Source: Candidatus Zixiibacteriota bacterium
GTDB lineage: Bacteria; Zixibacteria; MSB-5A5; GN15; FEB-12
Assembly: GCA_017999435.1 (NCBI GenBank)
Contig: JAGNLV010000001.1
Span: forward strand, 958,746-1,022,745
Length of the DNA stretch: 64,000 nt
Direction of reading: 5' to 3'
Part shown: positions 25,708-33,828 of the stretch, in pieces
Numbering within the stretch: position 1 is the stretch's first letter
Layout of the letters: every line of letters begins with the position of its first letter
Notes under the pieces: model-generated
Seen by the model: only the letters and a program-made list of their open reading frames with translations
Databases searched by the model: none
What the model was told of the DNA's origin: nothing
Made by a program: the position numbers and the translations under genes

Positions 25708-26082
25708 TCACCCGACGTGAAAGTCGGCCTGCAGTTTTTTTTCCTCCGCCCCGTCCCGGTAGTTGCCGGTCACCCGGACCAGCAGGCCGAGGGCGTGGCC
25801 GGAGCTCGTTTGCGCCTCCGAGAACGACACCGAGACGTTGTAGAGGCGCCGTTCGTGGGTGTCGATGGAGTTGCGGAGGCTGGCGCGGATGTTCGCCTTG
25901 TTCGCCGTCGGCAGGTCGGTGAACTCGCGCTCCCACAGGTCGCACCCGTAGTCGGGCAGAAAAGGCATCATGCCGAGGCGGGAGGTCAGGATCAGCCCGA
26001 TGGAATACACGATGCTGCGGTCGAGAGCGGTTCTCGGGAAGTGGCCGGCGTCGGGCAGGAGGGGCAGTGAGAGCAATTCCAT
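25708..26082 (-). CDS. tssE: T6SS baseplate protein TssE (gp25-like)
   Basis: 124 aa, gp25/lysozyme-like wedge protein. The family signature is visible: LGMMPFLPDYGCDLWER, followed by helical ANIRASLRNSIDTHERRL and two closing beta strands. TssE initiates sheath polymerisation on the baseplate. It follows vgrG by 7 bp and precedes tssF, so it is coupled to baseplate assembly. Confidence 0.9.
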   Translation of the reverse strand: MELLSLPLLPDAGHFPRTALDRSIVYSIGLILTSRLGMMPFLPDYGCDLWEREFTDLPTANKANIRASLRNSIDTHERRLYNVSVSFSEAQTSSGHALGLLVRVTGNYRDGAEEKKLQADFHVG

Positions 26083-26089
26083 GCGATAC

Positions 26090-27985
26090 CTAGTTGATCT
26101 TGACGATCCCGCCTTTGACGGTGGTCATTGCGCTCCCCTCGACGGTCGCCTGGGTCGCCGAGGCTTTGAATTCCACGCCCCCCTTGGCCTCGTAGTTCAT
26201 CGCGCCTTCGCTCTTGAAATTGGCCTGGGCGCTGAGGTCGATGTCGGCGGCCGCTTCGCCCTTGAGCGCCGCCGCCGATTTGATCGAGATGTCACCGGAG
26301 GTCGACTCGACCGCGATGGCCGCCGCCTTCATGAGCAGATCCCCGGTCGTCTCGATCACGATCTTGGGGCCATCCATGGCCAGGACGATTTTGTTGGTGT
26401 TGTCGCGCTGGTTGATGGTGATCGTCTCCGTGCCGTCGCGGTCGTCGAACACCAGCTCGTTGCCGCGGCGGGTGCGGAAAATTTTGGTCGCCACCTGGCC
26501 GCCATCGAGACAATCGGCGGTCGCTTTCGGCGGCGTATCCTGCCCGTTGTACAGACACCCGAGGACGACCGGGGCGTCGGGATTGCCCCGCTCGTAGGCC
26601 ACGAGGACCTCGTCGCCGACCTCCGGCAGTCCGAACCAGCCGCGGCCCTGGCCGCCGTCAAAGGTGAGCAGGCGGAGGAACTCGGAGGCCTGGTCCTCGG
26701 CCTGCCAGGAGAGGCGGACGCGGACGCGGCCGAGCCCGTCGGGGTCGTTGTTGTCGGTGACGACGCCGGTCTGGAAGTACCCGCGGCGGTGGCGTTCGGT
26801 GTGCAGGGGCGGGAGCGCCAGTTCGAGGGGCGTGCACTCGAATTCGTTGTAGTACTTGCCGCTGTCGGAGACTTCGTGCCGCACCGCGGTGACCCAGTAC
26901 TGGCCGTCGAGTTCGTCCATGCCCCGCACGCGCACGCAGCTTCCCACGGTGACGGCGGGGACGATTGAGGTCCCGCGGCAGAGCATCATCTGCCCGGCGG
27001 AGGCCTCGACCTCGCGCGCCAGCGCCCCGTCCACCTTCGACTGGTCGGGGTGCTTCACGCGGAGCGACACGCCGGCGGTGGTGAAGACGCGCTCAGAACC
27101 GTCGAGCGCCGTGCGCGACAGCGGCGACAGGGCGGCGCGGATCGAGGACCGGTCGGCGCTCCCGGTCACCATTTCTTTCCGGCGGGGGTCCCACACCTGT
27201 CCCCGGAACGCCAGGGGGCCGGTGCCGATGCCGACGGCGAAGGAGCCGAGTTCCTCGCGCCACTTGAGCACCTGCTCGTTGTTGGCGGCGGCTTTCTCGA
27301 CGTGGAACGCCCGGCCGTCGTAGTAGGCGAACATCTGGTGTTCCGAGGCCAGGCGGCGGAGGTAGCGGTAGTCGGTTTCAAAGTACTGGACGCCGGAGTC
27401 GACCTCGAGGTTGAGTCCGGCGGGGGCGCTGGCCACCGGGGAGCTCTGGACGCGGCCCTGGGTGATGGGGTGTTCGCCGAGGATGCCGCCGATGATGGTC
27501 CCGCAGGCGCCGCCGGGCGGCGACACGCGGGTGCGCGGCACCAGGTCCATCGAGATCGTGGGGCTGTGGGCGGTGATGAGCACGCTGTTGATGCCGTCGA
27601 TCGTGTGGTCGAAACGGACCTCGGTGATCAGGCCGATGAATTCGAGCCGGCGGTCGCCGGCGACGACGCCGCCTTCGGGGCGCAGTTCGAGGGTGACCGG
27701 TTTGCCGAGGAAGCCTGCGGATTCGGAGATCTGCTCGAATTCTCCGGATCCCCCCTCGGCCAGTCCGACGCGCCGGACGAGTACCTGCATGACGTGGTGG
27801 CCGAAGACGTGCTGATTGAGGCGGACGGAGTGGATGTCGGCCTTAATCTCTTTGCCGGCCACCCGGAGGAGGGCGGCGACAGGGGTGCCGTAGTCGAGGG
27901 GCACGTTTTCGGCGCGGCGGGCGAGGGCGTCGGCCCCGACGTCGGCGCGGCGGGCCCGGAATTCGGCGTCAAATTCGGGTGTCAT
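26090..27985 (-). CDS. vgrG: T6SS spike protein VgrG (TssI)
   Basis: 631 aa from ATG 27985; longer upstream starts lack the family N-terminus. Phage gp27-like region ~1-380 with YRYLRRLASEHQMFAYYDG, then a gp5-type OB-fold (GVVTDNNDPDGLGRVRVRL, GDEVLVAYERGNPDAPVVLG, ~400-490), then a beta-helical needle with repeated Lys/Ala/Ser strands ending VKIN. No C-terminal effector domain, so it is a structural spike that a PAAR tip would cap. The PAAR protein is encoded 10 kb upstream on the same strand. Lies 60 bp below hcp. Confidence 0.95.
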   Translation of the reverse strand: MTPEFDAEFRARRADVGADALARRAENVPLDYGTPVAALLRVAGKEIKADIHSVRLNQHVFGHHVMQVLVRRVGLAEGGSGEFEQISESAGFLGKPVTLELRPEGGVVAGDRRLEFIGLITEVRFDHTIDGINSVLITAHSPTISMDLVPRTRVSPPGGACGTIIGGILGEHPITQGRVQSSPVASAPAGLNLEVDSGVQYFETDYRYLRRLASEHQMFAYYDGRAFHVEKAAANNEQVLKWREELGSFAVGIGTGPLAFRGQVWDPRRKEMVTGSADRSSIRAALSPLSRTALDGSERVFTTAGVSLRVKHPDQSKVDGALAREVEASAGQMMLCRGTSIVPAVTVGSCVRVRGMDELDGQYWVTAVRHEVSDSGKYYNEFECTPLELALPPLHTERHRRGYFQTGVVTDNNDPDGLGRVRVRLSWQAEDQASEFLRLLTFDGGQGRGWFGLPEVGDEVLVAYERGNPDAPVVLGCLYNGQDTPPKATADCLDGGQVATKIFRTRRGNELVFDDRDGTETITINQRDNTNKIVLAMDGPKIVIETTGDLLMKAAAIAVESTSGDISIKSAAALKGEAAADIDLSAQANFKSEGAMNYEAKGGVEFKASATQATVEGSAMTTVKGGIVKIN

Positions 27986-28045
27986 GAGTGACCTGTCGGC
28001 CGGCCCGGCCGGGCGGCACACGGCCGCCCGGCCGCGGCGCGCCGC

Positions 28046-28456
28046 TTACTTATCCCAGTAATTCTGCAGCTCCGCGTCGCCGATCATGATCGCGTTCGAC
28101 GAGATCTCGAATTCCTGGTAGATCTGCTCGTCCGGATTGTTCTTGACGTCCGGGATGGTTTCCCGGAAATCCGTGATGAAACCGTCGGTCCAGCTCAGTT
28201 CCTTCATCACGGCCCCGTCCTTGTTGAAGAAGACGACCGTTCCCGATTTCCAGTTGGGCTTGGAGGTGTCCATCGCCCAGCGGGCGATGTCCACGTTGCC
28301 GTCTTCCGCCGACTCGACTTTGATCTTGATCAGGCCGGCGTGGGCGCGGTCGGTGGGCCGCCCGGTTTCATCCTTCGCCGTGTACACATGGTACGACACG
28401 GAGTACACGTGGGGGTACTCCACCCCGTCGATTTCGAGTTTCGGGCGATGTGCCAT
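28046..28456 (-). CDS. tssD: T6SS tube protein Hcp (TssD)
   Basis: 136 aa, the all-beta Hcp fold with the TssD-type opening (EYPHVYSVSYHVY) and a C-terminal FEISSNAIMIGDAEL segment. It is closer in form to the Bacteroidota TssD than to proteobacterial Hcp. Hcp hexamers stack into the tube that the TssBC sheath ejects and also carries small cargo. Located 84 bp after tssC; that larger gap, rare in this operon, may hold extra regulation. Confidence 0.9.
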   Translation of the reverse strand: MAHRPKLEIDGVEYPHVYSVSYHVYTAKDETGRPTDRAHAGLIKIKVESAEDGNVDIARWAMDTSKPNWKSGTVVFFNKDGAVMKELSWTDGFITDFRETIPDVKNNPDEQIYQEFEISSNAIMIGDAELQNYWDK

Positions 28457-28540
28457 GGCAATCCTTCCTTTTCCAGTGTTTGCGTTGGAAAGTCACCGTT
28501 CCGTATTCGCGACAGTTTTTGCTCCTGACGACCGGGCGGC

Positions 28541-29962
28541 CTACTTGTCCTTCACCGCCGTCTGATTATCCTCGTTCCAGGCGGTGAATTCGATGTTGAA
28601 GGTTCGCGCCGGGTACTTCGGGTTCAGCGCGACCTTGATGTCCACCTCCTGGCGTTTACGCATTTCCTCGTCGGCGTAGACCTGCACGGTGTAGTCCTGG
28701 AGGATGTTGTCGCCGCCGGAGATGGCGCGCATGAACTTGTCGATGTCCTTGCGCAGGGTGTCGATGAATTTCTGGTCGATGACGTTGAAGGTTTGTTTGT
28801 TCAGGTAGTTGCGGAGCGTCTTGTACACGTAGTCGTAGGTGCGCCGGATGGAGTAGACGTTGAAGGTCTCCTTGTTGGAGAGGGTGGACGATCCCATGGC
28901 GACCGCCTGGCCCTCGAAACTGACCAGGGGGTTGACGCCCTTCTCGTTGACCTTCGAGGCGTCGGGCTGGTTGGCGCGGAAGCGCAGGTACTTGGCCTCG
29001 TTGATCTTGCCGTACTTGTAGCCGGCGGCGGGCTGCTGCATGCCCACGGTTTCATCGCCGAGGTACATCTTGCCGGCCACGGCGGCTGAGGGGGGCACCC
29101 ACATGTCGCCGTCCTCGTACTGGTTGGCGCTGCGGGCGAGGAGGTAGTTGGCGAAGAGCGAGACGTACTGCTTGCACTCGTCGCTGCTCATGAGGCCGTC
29201 CATGCTCGGATCTTCGAGCATCTCCATGATGTCCTCGACCGACTCGAGATCGGGCAGGTCGGTGACGACGTGCACGCGGTTGGGCAGGCCGATCTGGCGG
29301 GCAAGGGTGTCGATGTTCTGGACGCTGCCGAGGTAGCCGGGAACCACGCACATCGAGTAGCAGCGTTTGATGCCCCACTCGCGGAACTCGGCCGCGATGG
29401 CCTTGCTCAGCTGTTCGAACTTCTCCTTGTCGTCGGGGTCCATGAGTTCCTCGGCGCTCACGTTGGCGAACCAGGCGTTGACCTTGGCGTCCGGTTCGGC
29501 CTGGGCGTTGGCGAAGAACTTATCGATGGCCCGGTAGCCGGTTTCCAGGTCGCGGGCCGCCTTGTGGACCTTCTTCATGTTCTTCTCGAGATTGCTCTCG
29601 AGCTGGGCGGCTTTCTCGTTGAGTTTCTTGCGGAGGTCGTCGATGCTGCCGCCCTCGGCGAGCATTTCGATCCACAGTTTGAGCCGCTCGGCGAGCAGCC
29701 GGCGCTGCCGGGCGTGGTCCGGCTTGGTGAGGAACTCTTTGCGTTGGAATTCTTTTTTGGGGTCGAGCCACTCGACGCCGCGGACCAGGTCGCCGTCGGC
29801 CGTCTTGAACGACGGCAAAAGCCCGGCGAACTTCTTGAAGTCGCCGAAAGCGTCGCCCAGGATGCCTGCGAACTCCTCGTCGGAGAGCAGCTCTTTCGCT
29901 TTGGCGGGTTTCGCGTCGGCCTGCGGACCGGAGGAGGCCGCCCGTTTTTCTTCTTCGCCCAT
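28541..29962 (-). CDS. tssC: T6SS sheath large subunit TssC
   Basis: 473 aa. Charged N-terminal arm, then a conserved sheath fold including GIKRCYSMCVVPGYLG, LLARSANQYEDGDMWVPPSA and a C-terminal IKVALNPKYPARTFNIEF segment. This is the TssC type seen in Bacteroidota T6SS(iii). It assembles with TssB into the contractile sheath. Gene order tssB-tssC with a 17-bp gap is the normal sheath pair. Confidence 0.92.
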   Translation of the reverse strand: MGEEEKRAASSGPQADAKPAKAKELLSDEEFAGILGDAFGDFKKFAGLLPSFKTADGDLVRGVEWLDPKKEFQRKEFLTKPDHARQRRLLAERLKLWIEMLAEGGSIDDLRKKLNEKAAQLESNLEKNMKKVHKAARDLETGYRAIDKFFANAQAEPDAKVNAWFANVSAEELMDPDDKEKFEQLSKAIAAEFREWGIKRCYSMCVVPGYLGSVQNIDTLARQIGLPNRVHVVTDLPDLESVEDIMEMLEDPSMDGLMSSDECKQYVSLFANYLLARSANQYEDGDMWVPPSAAVAGKMYLGDETVGMQQPAAGYKYGKINEAKYLRFRANQPDASKVNEKGVNPLVSFEGQAVAMGSSTLSNKETFNVYSIRRTYDYVYKTLRNYLNKQTFNVIDQKFIDTLRKDIDKFMRAISGGDNILQDYTVQVYADEEMRKRQEVDIKVALNPKYPARTFNIEFTAWNEDNQTAVKDK

Positions 29963-29979
29963 TACCTTCTACCTCGCTC

Positions 29980-30423
29980 TCATTCGCTCAACAATTCCAC
30001 GTAATATTTGGCCGCTTTCAGCAGGGCTTCCCGGGTCTGGGGATCCTCCAGCGTTTTCTTGAGGGCGGTGTTCTTCTTGAGCTGTTTGTCCAGATCGCTG
30101 AGGATTTCCTTGCTGAAGTAGACTTTCTGCAGGTACTCGTTCTGTTCGATGAGTTCTTTGGACTGGAAGTCCTTCATGGCGCGGATTTTGAACTCGGCCG
30201 GCGCCGACTGGCCGTCGAGGGTCTCGACCTCAGCGGAGAAGGAGGGCTGGAACTTTTCGAACACCTGCTTGAGATTGTTGCACTCCACCGGCTCGACGCC
30301 GGCCGCCTCGTCGTTGTTGAGTTTGGCCACATAGAGCGTCTTGTTCGAGGGAAGCAGCTCGACCGGGATCGAGTCGTCCTTCACCTTTCGTTCGCGGGCT
30401 CCGAGCCAAAAGTTGTTGGCCAT
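29980..30423 (-). CDS. tssB: T6SS sheath small subunit TssB
   Basis: 147 aa. The opening MANNFWLGARERKVKDDSIP and the ELLPSNKTLYVAKLN strand, followed by a helical C-terminus ending KAAKYYVELLSE, match the small sheath subunit. In characterised systems its C-terminal helix interacts with TssC, and the ClpV N domain binds TssC once the sheath contracts. Lies 27 bp downstream of the ClpV C-terminal half and 17 bp before tssC. Confidence 0.9.
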   Translation of the reverse strand: MANNFWLGARERKVKDDSIPVELLPSNKTLYVAKLNNDEAAGVEPVECNNLKQVFEKFQPSFSAEVETLDGQSAPAEFKIRAMKDFQSKELIEQNEYLQKVYFSKEILSDLDKQLKKNTALKKTLEDPQTREALLKAAKYYVELLSE

Positions 30424-30450
30424 TCCGATATCCTCCGAATCTGAGTATTG

Positions 30451-31554
30451 TTATCCGCGGGATTCCCCGGTTCGGGTGAACACGTACTGATCGTCCTGTA
30501 CGGCGATGACGACGGCGTCGCCGGGCGCGAGGGTGCCGGTGATGATCTCGACCGAGAGGCGGTTAGTGATGTCGCGCTCGATGACGCGCTGGATCGGCCG
30601 GGCGCCCAGCTCGAAAGTGTAGCCGTCGCGCGCGAGCTTGGCCCGCGCCTCGGGGCTCAGGGAGACGGCGATGTTCTGTTCGGCGAGCATGCGGGCGAGC
30701 TGGGCAAATTCCAGTCCCGCAATGGTCTCCACCTGGGCCGGGGTGAACGTATGATAGATGATGATGTCATTGAGGCGGTTGAGAAACTCCGGACGGAACT
30801 TGGTGAAGAGGAATTCGCGGACCTGGTCCATGTCGACCTCCCGCCCTTCGCGGTCGGCGTCGAGTATCAGGTCGGCGGCGTAGTTGGAGGTGAGGACGAC
30901 GATGCAGTTGGAGAAATCCACCGTCCGGTTCTGCCCGTCGGTCAGCCGCCCGTCGTCAAGAAGCTGCAGGAGGATGTTAAAGACGTCGGGGTGGGCCTTT
31001 TCGACCTCGTCGAAGAGCACGATCGAGAAGGGTTTGCGCCGCACCGCCTCGGTCAGCACGCCGCCTTCCTCATACCCGACATAGCCGGGGGGCGCGCCGA
31101 TCATTTTGGCGACCGAGTGTTTTTCCATGAACTCGGACATGTCGAGCCGGACCATGGCGTTCTTGTCGTCGAACAGGAATTCGGCGAGCAGTTTGGGCAG
31201 GTAGGTCTTCCCGGTGCCGGTGGGGCCGAGGAAGAGGAACGATCCGACCGGGCGGTTGGCCAGTTTCAGTCCGGCCCGCGCCTTGCGGATCGCGTTGGCC
31301 ACGCTCGTGATGGCCTTCTCCTGTCCGACGATTTTGGAGGCCAGGTGCGCCTCCATATTAATGAGCCGGTCCTTCTCGGCCGTCATCATCTTCGACAGGG
31401 GAATCCCGGTCCGCCGGGCCACGACCGCGCCGATGTCGGATTCGTGGATGACCGGCTGGAGGTTCCGCACCACCTCGGCCAGATCGCGGCAGCGTTGCTG
31501 CTGGCGGGCGAAGGCCTCGCGGATATCTTTCAGGGTCAGTTCGGGTCTGGCCAT
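30451..31554 (-). CDS. clpV: ClpV (TssH) C-terminal half: AAA+ domain 2
   Basis: 367 aa. Residues 1-~60 are the second arm of a middle coiled coil. The AAA2 module has Walker A GPTGTGKT (110-117), pore loop GYVGYEEGG (~157-165), Walker B FDEVEKAH (D182, E183), and the closing SELGARPIQR-like sensor-2 region (FELGARPIQRVIERDI). The ATG is part of a TGATG overlap with the upstream half, so the two halves are translationally coupled. Together with the 483-aa upstream protein the length (~850 aa) equals one intact ClpV. Confidence 0.88.
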   Translation of the reverse strand: MARPELTLKDIREAFARQQQRCRDLAEVVRNLQPVIHESDIGAVVARRTGIPLSKMMTAEKDRLINMEAHLASKIVGQEKAITSVANAIRKARAGLKLANRPVGSFLFLGPTGTGKTYLPKLLAEFLFDDKNAMVRLDMSEFMEKHSVAKMIGAPPGYVGYEEGGVLTEAVRRKPFSIVLFDEVEKAHPDVFNILLQLLDDGRLTDGQNRTVDFSNCIVVLTSNYAADLILDADREGREVDMDQVREFLFTKFRPEFLNRLNDIIIYHTFTPAQVETIAGLEFAQLARMLAEQNIAVSLSPEARAKLARDGYTFELGARPIQRVIERDITNRLSVEIITGTLAPGDAVVIAVQDDQYVFTRTGESRG

Positions 31555-33005
31555 CAGCCGCTCACCTCCGGCACCTCCAGGCGGTGCCCCCAGTACCCGC
31601 CGAGGGCGTCCAGTTGCCCGGCGAACGTCTCGTAGAGGGCGCGCAGTTTTTGCTGGTCCTCGTCGCTCAGGCCGGCCCCGTCGGCGGCCGCCAGGAGCGG
31701 CTCAATGTCTTTCATAGCGGCTTCCAGCCCCGGCAGGAGGCGCTCGGCCATTTCTTTCTTGACGCCGAATTCGCTGGCCGCTTCATCGATGATGTCGAGG
31801 GCGATGTCGGGGAGGTTTTTCTCGCTGAGGTAGCGTTTGGCGTACTTGACGGCGGCCACGCGCGCCTCGGGGCTGAAAGTCACGCGGTGGTGTTCCTCGT
31901 ACTTTGCGGCCACGCCGTTGACGATCGCCACCGCCTCGTCGAAGGGCGGTTCCCCGACCTTGACCTTCTCGAACCGGCGCAGGAGCGCCTTGTCTTTTTC
32001 GAGGTGTTTGGTGTACTCCTCTTCGGTGGTCGCGCCGACCAGGCGGAGCTGGCCGCGGGCGAGGGCGGGTTTGAGGAGATTGGCGGCGTCCATACCGGCG
32101 CCGCCGCTTCCCGCACCCATGATGGTGTGGACTTCGTCGATGAACAGGATGAGGCGGCCGGCCGACTTGATGACCTCGCCGATGAGCGCCTTGAACCGCT
32201 CTTCGAATTCGCCTTTGTACTTGGCGCCGGCCACGAGCCCGCCCATGTCCACTTCGAGAACTTTGACGCCCTGGAGGGCCTTGGGGACCGCTCCGCTCAC
32301 GACCGCCTGGGCCAGGCCCTCGACGATCGCCGATTTGCCGACCCCGGCGCCCCCCACGAGGACGGGGGAATTTTTGCGGCGGCGGAGCAGAATCTGAATC
32401 ACCTGGCGCAGTTCCTCGGCCCGCCCGATCATCGGGTCGTACTCGCCGGCCGCCGCCCGGCCGGTGAGATCGGCGCAGTAGCGGGAGACCGCGGCGACCG
32501 TCCTGGGCTCCTCGGCCGGGGCAGCCGATCCCTCGCCCCGGGGCGGGGAGACAGCGATCGCCTCGACCGACCGGCTCTCCGCCATGGCCTGGTACAAATC
32601 CTCCTTGGTGAACTCCAGTTGTTCGCGGAGGTAGGGCGGGAGAGCGGAGGCGCGGTCGAATATCGCCAGGAGGATATGCTCGGGCTCGACGAGGGCGTCG
32701 TAGAGCTTTCCCTTTTCCTCGAAAGCCTGCGCGAGAACCGCCTGCACCGCCGGCGAGGCGCTGAGGCTGTCCCGGGCAGCGGCCCGCGAGGGCTGCTGCT
32801 TGAGGTAACTCTCGACCATGGCGGCGACCGTGGCGGGATTTTTCTTGAGCTGGTTGAGGATCGACTCGACCTCGGAACCCTCGTGGCGCACCACCGCCAC
32901 CAGGAGGTGCTCGATGCTGATTTCCGGATGTCGGAATTCAGCGGCAACTTCCCGGGCCACTTTAATTACGGCGCGGGAATCGGATGAGTATTTCGCTATA
33001 TCCAT
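31554..33005 (-). CDS. clpV: ClpV (TssH) N-terminal half: N domain plus AAA+ domain 1
   Basis: 483 aa from ATG 33005. Clp N-terminal domain of ~145 residues (HPEISIEHLLVAVVRHEG), then AAA1: Walker A GGAGVGKS (218-225), Walker B LILFIDEVHT (D290, E291), sensor GATTEEEY and arginine finger LLRRFEK. It ends after one arm of the middle coiled coil. ClpV disassembles contracted TssBC sheaths with ATP; here the hexamer would have to form from two polypeptides. First gene of the core T6SS transcription unit. Confidence 0.88.
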   Translation of the reverse strand: MDIAKYSSDSRAVIKVAREVAAEFRHPEISIEHLLVAVVRHEGSEVESILNQLKKNPATVAAMVESYLKQQPSRAAARDSLSASPAVQAVLAQAFEEKGKLYDALVEPEHILLAIFDRASALPPYLREQLEFTKEDLYQAMAESRSVEAIAVSPPRGEGSAAPAEEPRTVAAVSRYCADLTGRAAAGEYDPMIGRAEELRQVIQILLRRRKNSPVLVGGAGVGKSAIVEGLAQAVVSGAVPKALQGVKVLEVDMGGLVAGAKYKGEFEERFKALIGEVIKSAGRLILFIDEVHTIMGAGSGGAGMDAANLLKPALARGQLRLVGATTEEEYTKHLEKDKALLRRFEKVKVGEPPFDEAVAIVNGVAAKYEEHHRVTFSPEARVAAVKYAKRYLSEKNLPDIALDIIDEAASEFGVKKEMAERLLPGLEAAMKDIEPLLAAADGAGLSDEDQQKLRALYETFAGQLDALGGYWGHRLEVPEVSG

Positions 33006-33099
33006 ATGCGGACTGCCGCCGCGTCGCTCGGCTATGGGTCTGCAGGTGTCTGCCTCACAAGAGGATGCGAACCCCCTCGCGAGTTGCATCAGGAACTAA

Positions 33100-33128
33100 A
33101 TCTTATCATTCCAGTATCGCATTGTCAA
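33100..33128 (-). promoter_or_regulatory. Sigma-70-like promoter for the core T6SS genes
   Basis: Read on the - strand, TTGACA (33128-33123) is separated by exactly 17 bp from TAAGAT (33105-33100), a 6/6 and 4/6 match. It lies in an AT-rich island, ~95 bp upstream of the clpV N-half start and downstream of the effector/lipoprotein genes, so the structural genes can be transcribed apart from the cargo module. Confidence 0.7.
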
Positions 33129-33183
33129 GTAATTTGTCGCGACGCGGGGATACCGAGCGGCGACCCGGCGCCCTCGAACCCCA

Positions 33184-33828
33184 CTAAGGCGACGAATTGC
33201 CGGCTTTCAGGCTGTCGCGGCCGGCGGAGCCGATCCGGTAGTCCACGAGATCGATGGACATATAGAGCACGCTGGTGGAGACCAGACCGATTCCCTGGCG
33301 GAACTCATACCCGACCCAGTCCACATCGCGCTCCGGGTTGTTTTCGAGAAACCAGCAGGAGTCGGCGCCGTAGGGGCATTGCTCGTAAGTGAAATCGCCC
33401 ACGGTTGCACTATCGACGGGTTGCAGGAGCGCAAACGGCTCCGCCACGTCCTCAAAAGTGGTCTTCCTGGTGACCAGCCCGCCCCGCCCGCAGACATAGG
33501 TGATCGTGTCGGTGTCCCCGTCGCTGTAGGTCACGAGCACCGGGGCCACCCAGCCGGAGTCGCTTTCGTCAAGCGCCAGCACCTCATAGCGCGTCGTATC
33601 CCCTTCTTCCTCGCCTTCCGTGTACCGTTCGTAGACCCAGTAGCTGCCGGCTTCCAGTGGGAAATAGGTAGTGGCATCGGGACGGAGGATTCCTTCCCCT
33701 GCTTTCGGGCGGGCGGCAGCCGTTCCATCAGTCTTGCCGCCATCTTTCGCACATCCGCACGCCAGCGCGAGAACGAGGCAGGCAACAGCGGCCGCGGCCG
33801 TTCGCCGAAGGCAGGGAACAACAATCAT
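33184..33828 (-). CDS. Lipoprotein, candidate immunity protein for the M15 effector
   Basis: 214 aa from ATG 33828, which overlaps the M15 effector stop by 4 bp (ATGA), so the two are translationally coupled. A lipoprotein signal (LVLALACGCAKDG) is followed by a Gly-rich linker and a beta-rich domain with three or four further Cys (YVCG, EQCPYG, DSCWF). No enzymatic motif. Periplasmic lipoproteins encoded directly after peptidoglycan-hydrolase effectors are the usual form of T6SS immunity proteins in Gram-negative bacteria. That role is inferred from context, not from family membership. Confidence 0.7.
   Translation of the reverse strand: MIVVPCLRRTAAAAVACLVLALACGCAKDGGKTDGTAAARPKAGEGILRPDATTYFPLEAGSYWVYERYTEGEEEGDTTRYEVLALDESDSGWVAPVLVTYSDGDTDTITYVCGRGGLVTRKTTFEDVAEPFALLQPVDSATVGDFTYEQCPYGADSCWFLENNPERDVDWVGYEFRQGIGLVSTSVLYMSIDLVDYRIGSAGRDSLKAGNSSP

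Noticed and set aside
31540..31570. Frameshift that split ClpV
   Set aside because: The two frames meet in a TGATG overlap and the C-half begins with its own ATG in a plausible context. The halves look like coupled genes, although a sequencing error cannot be fully excluded.
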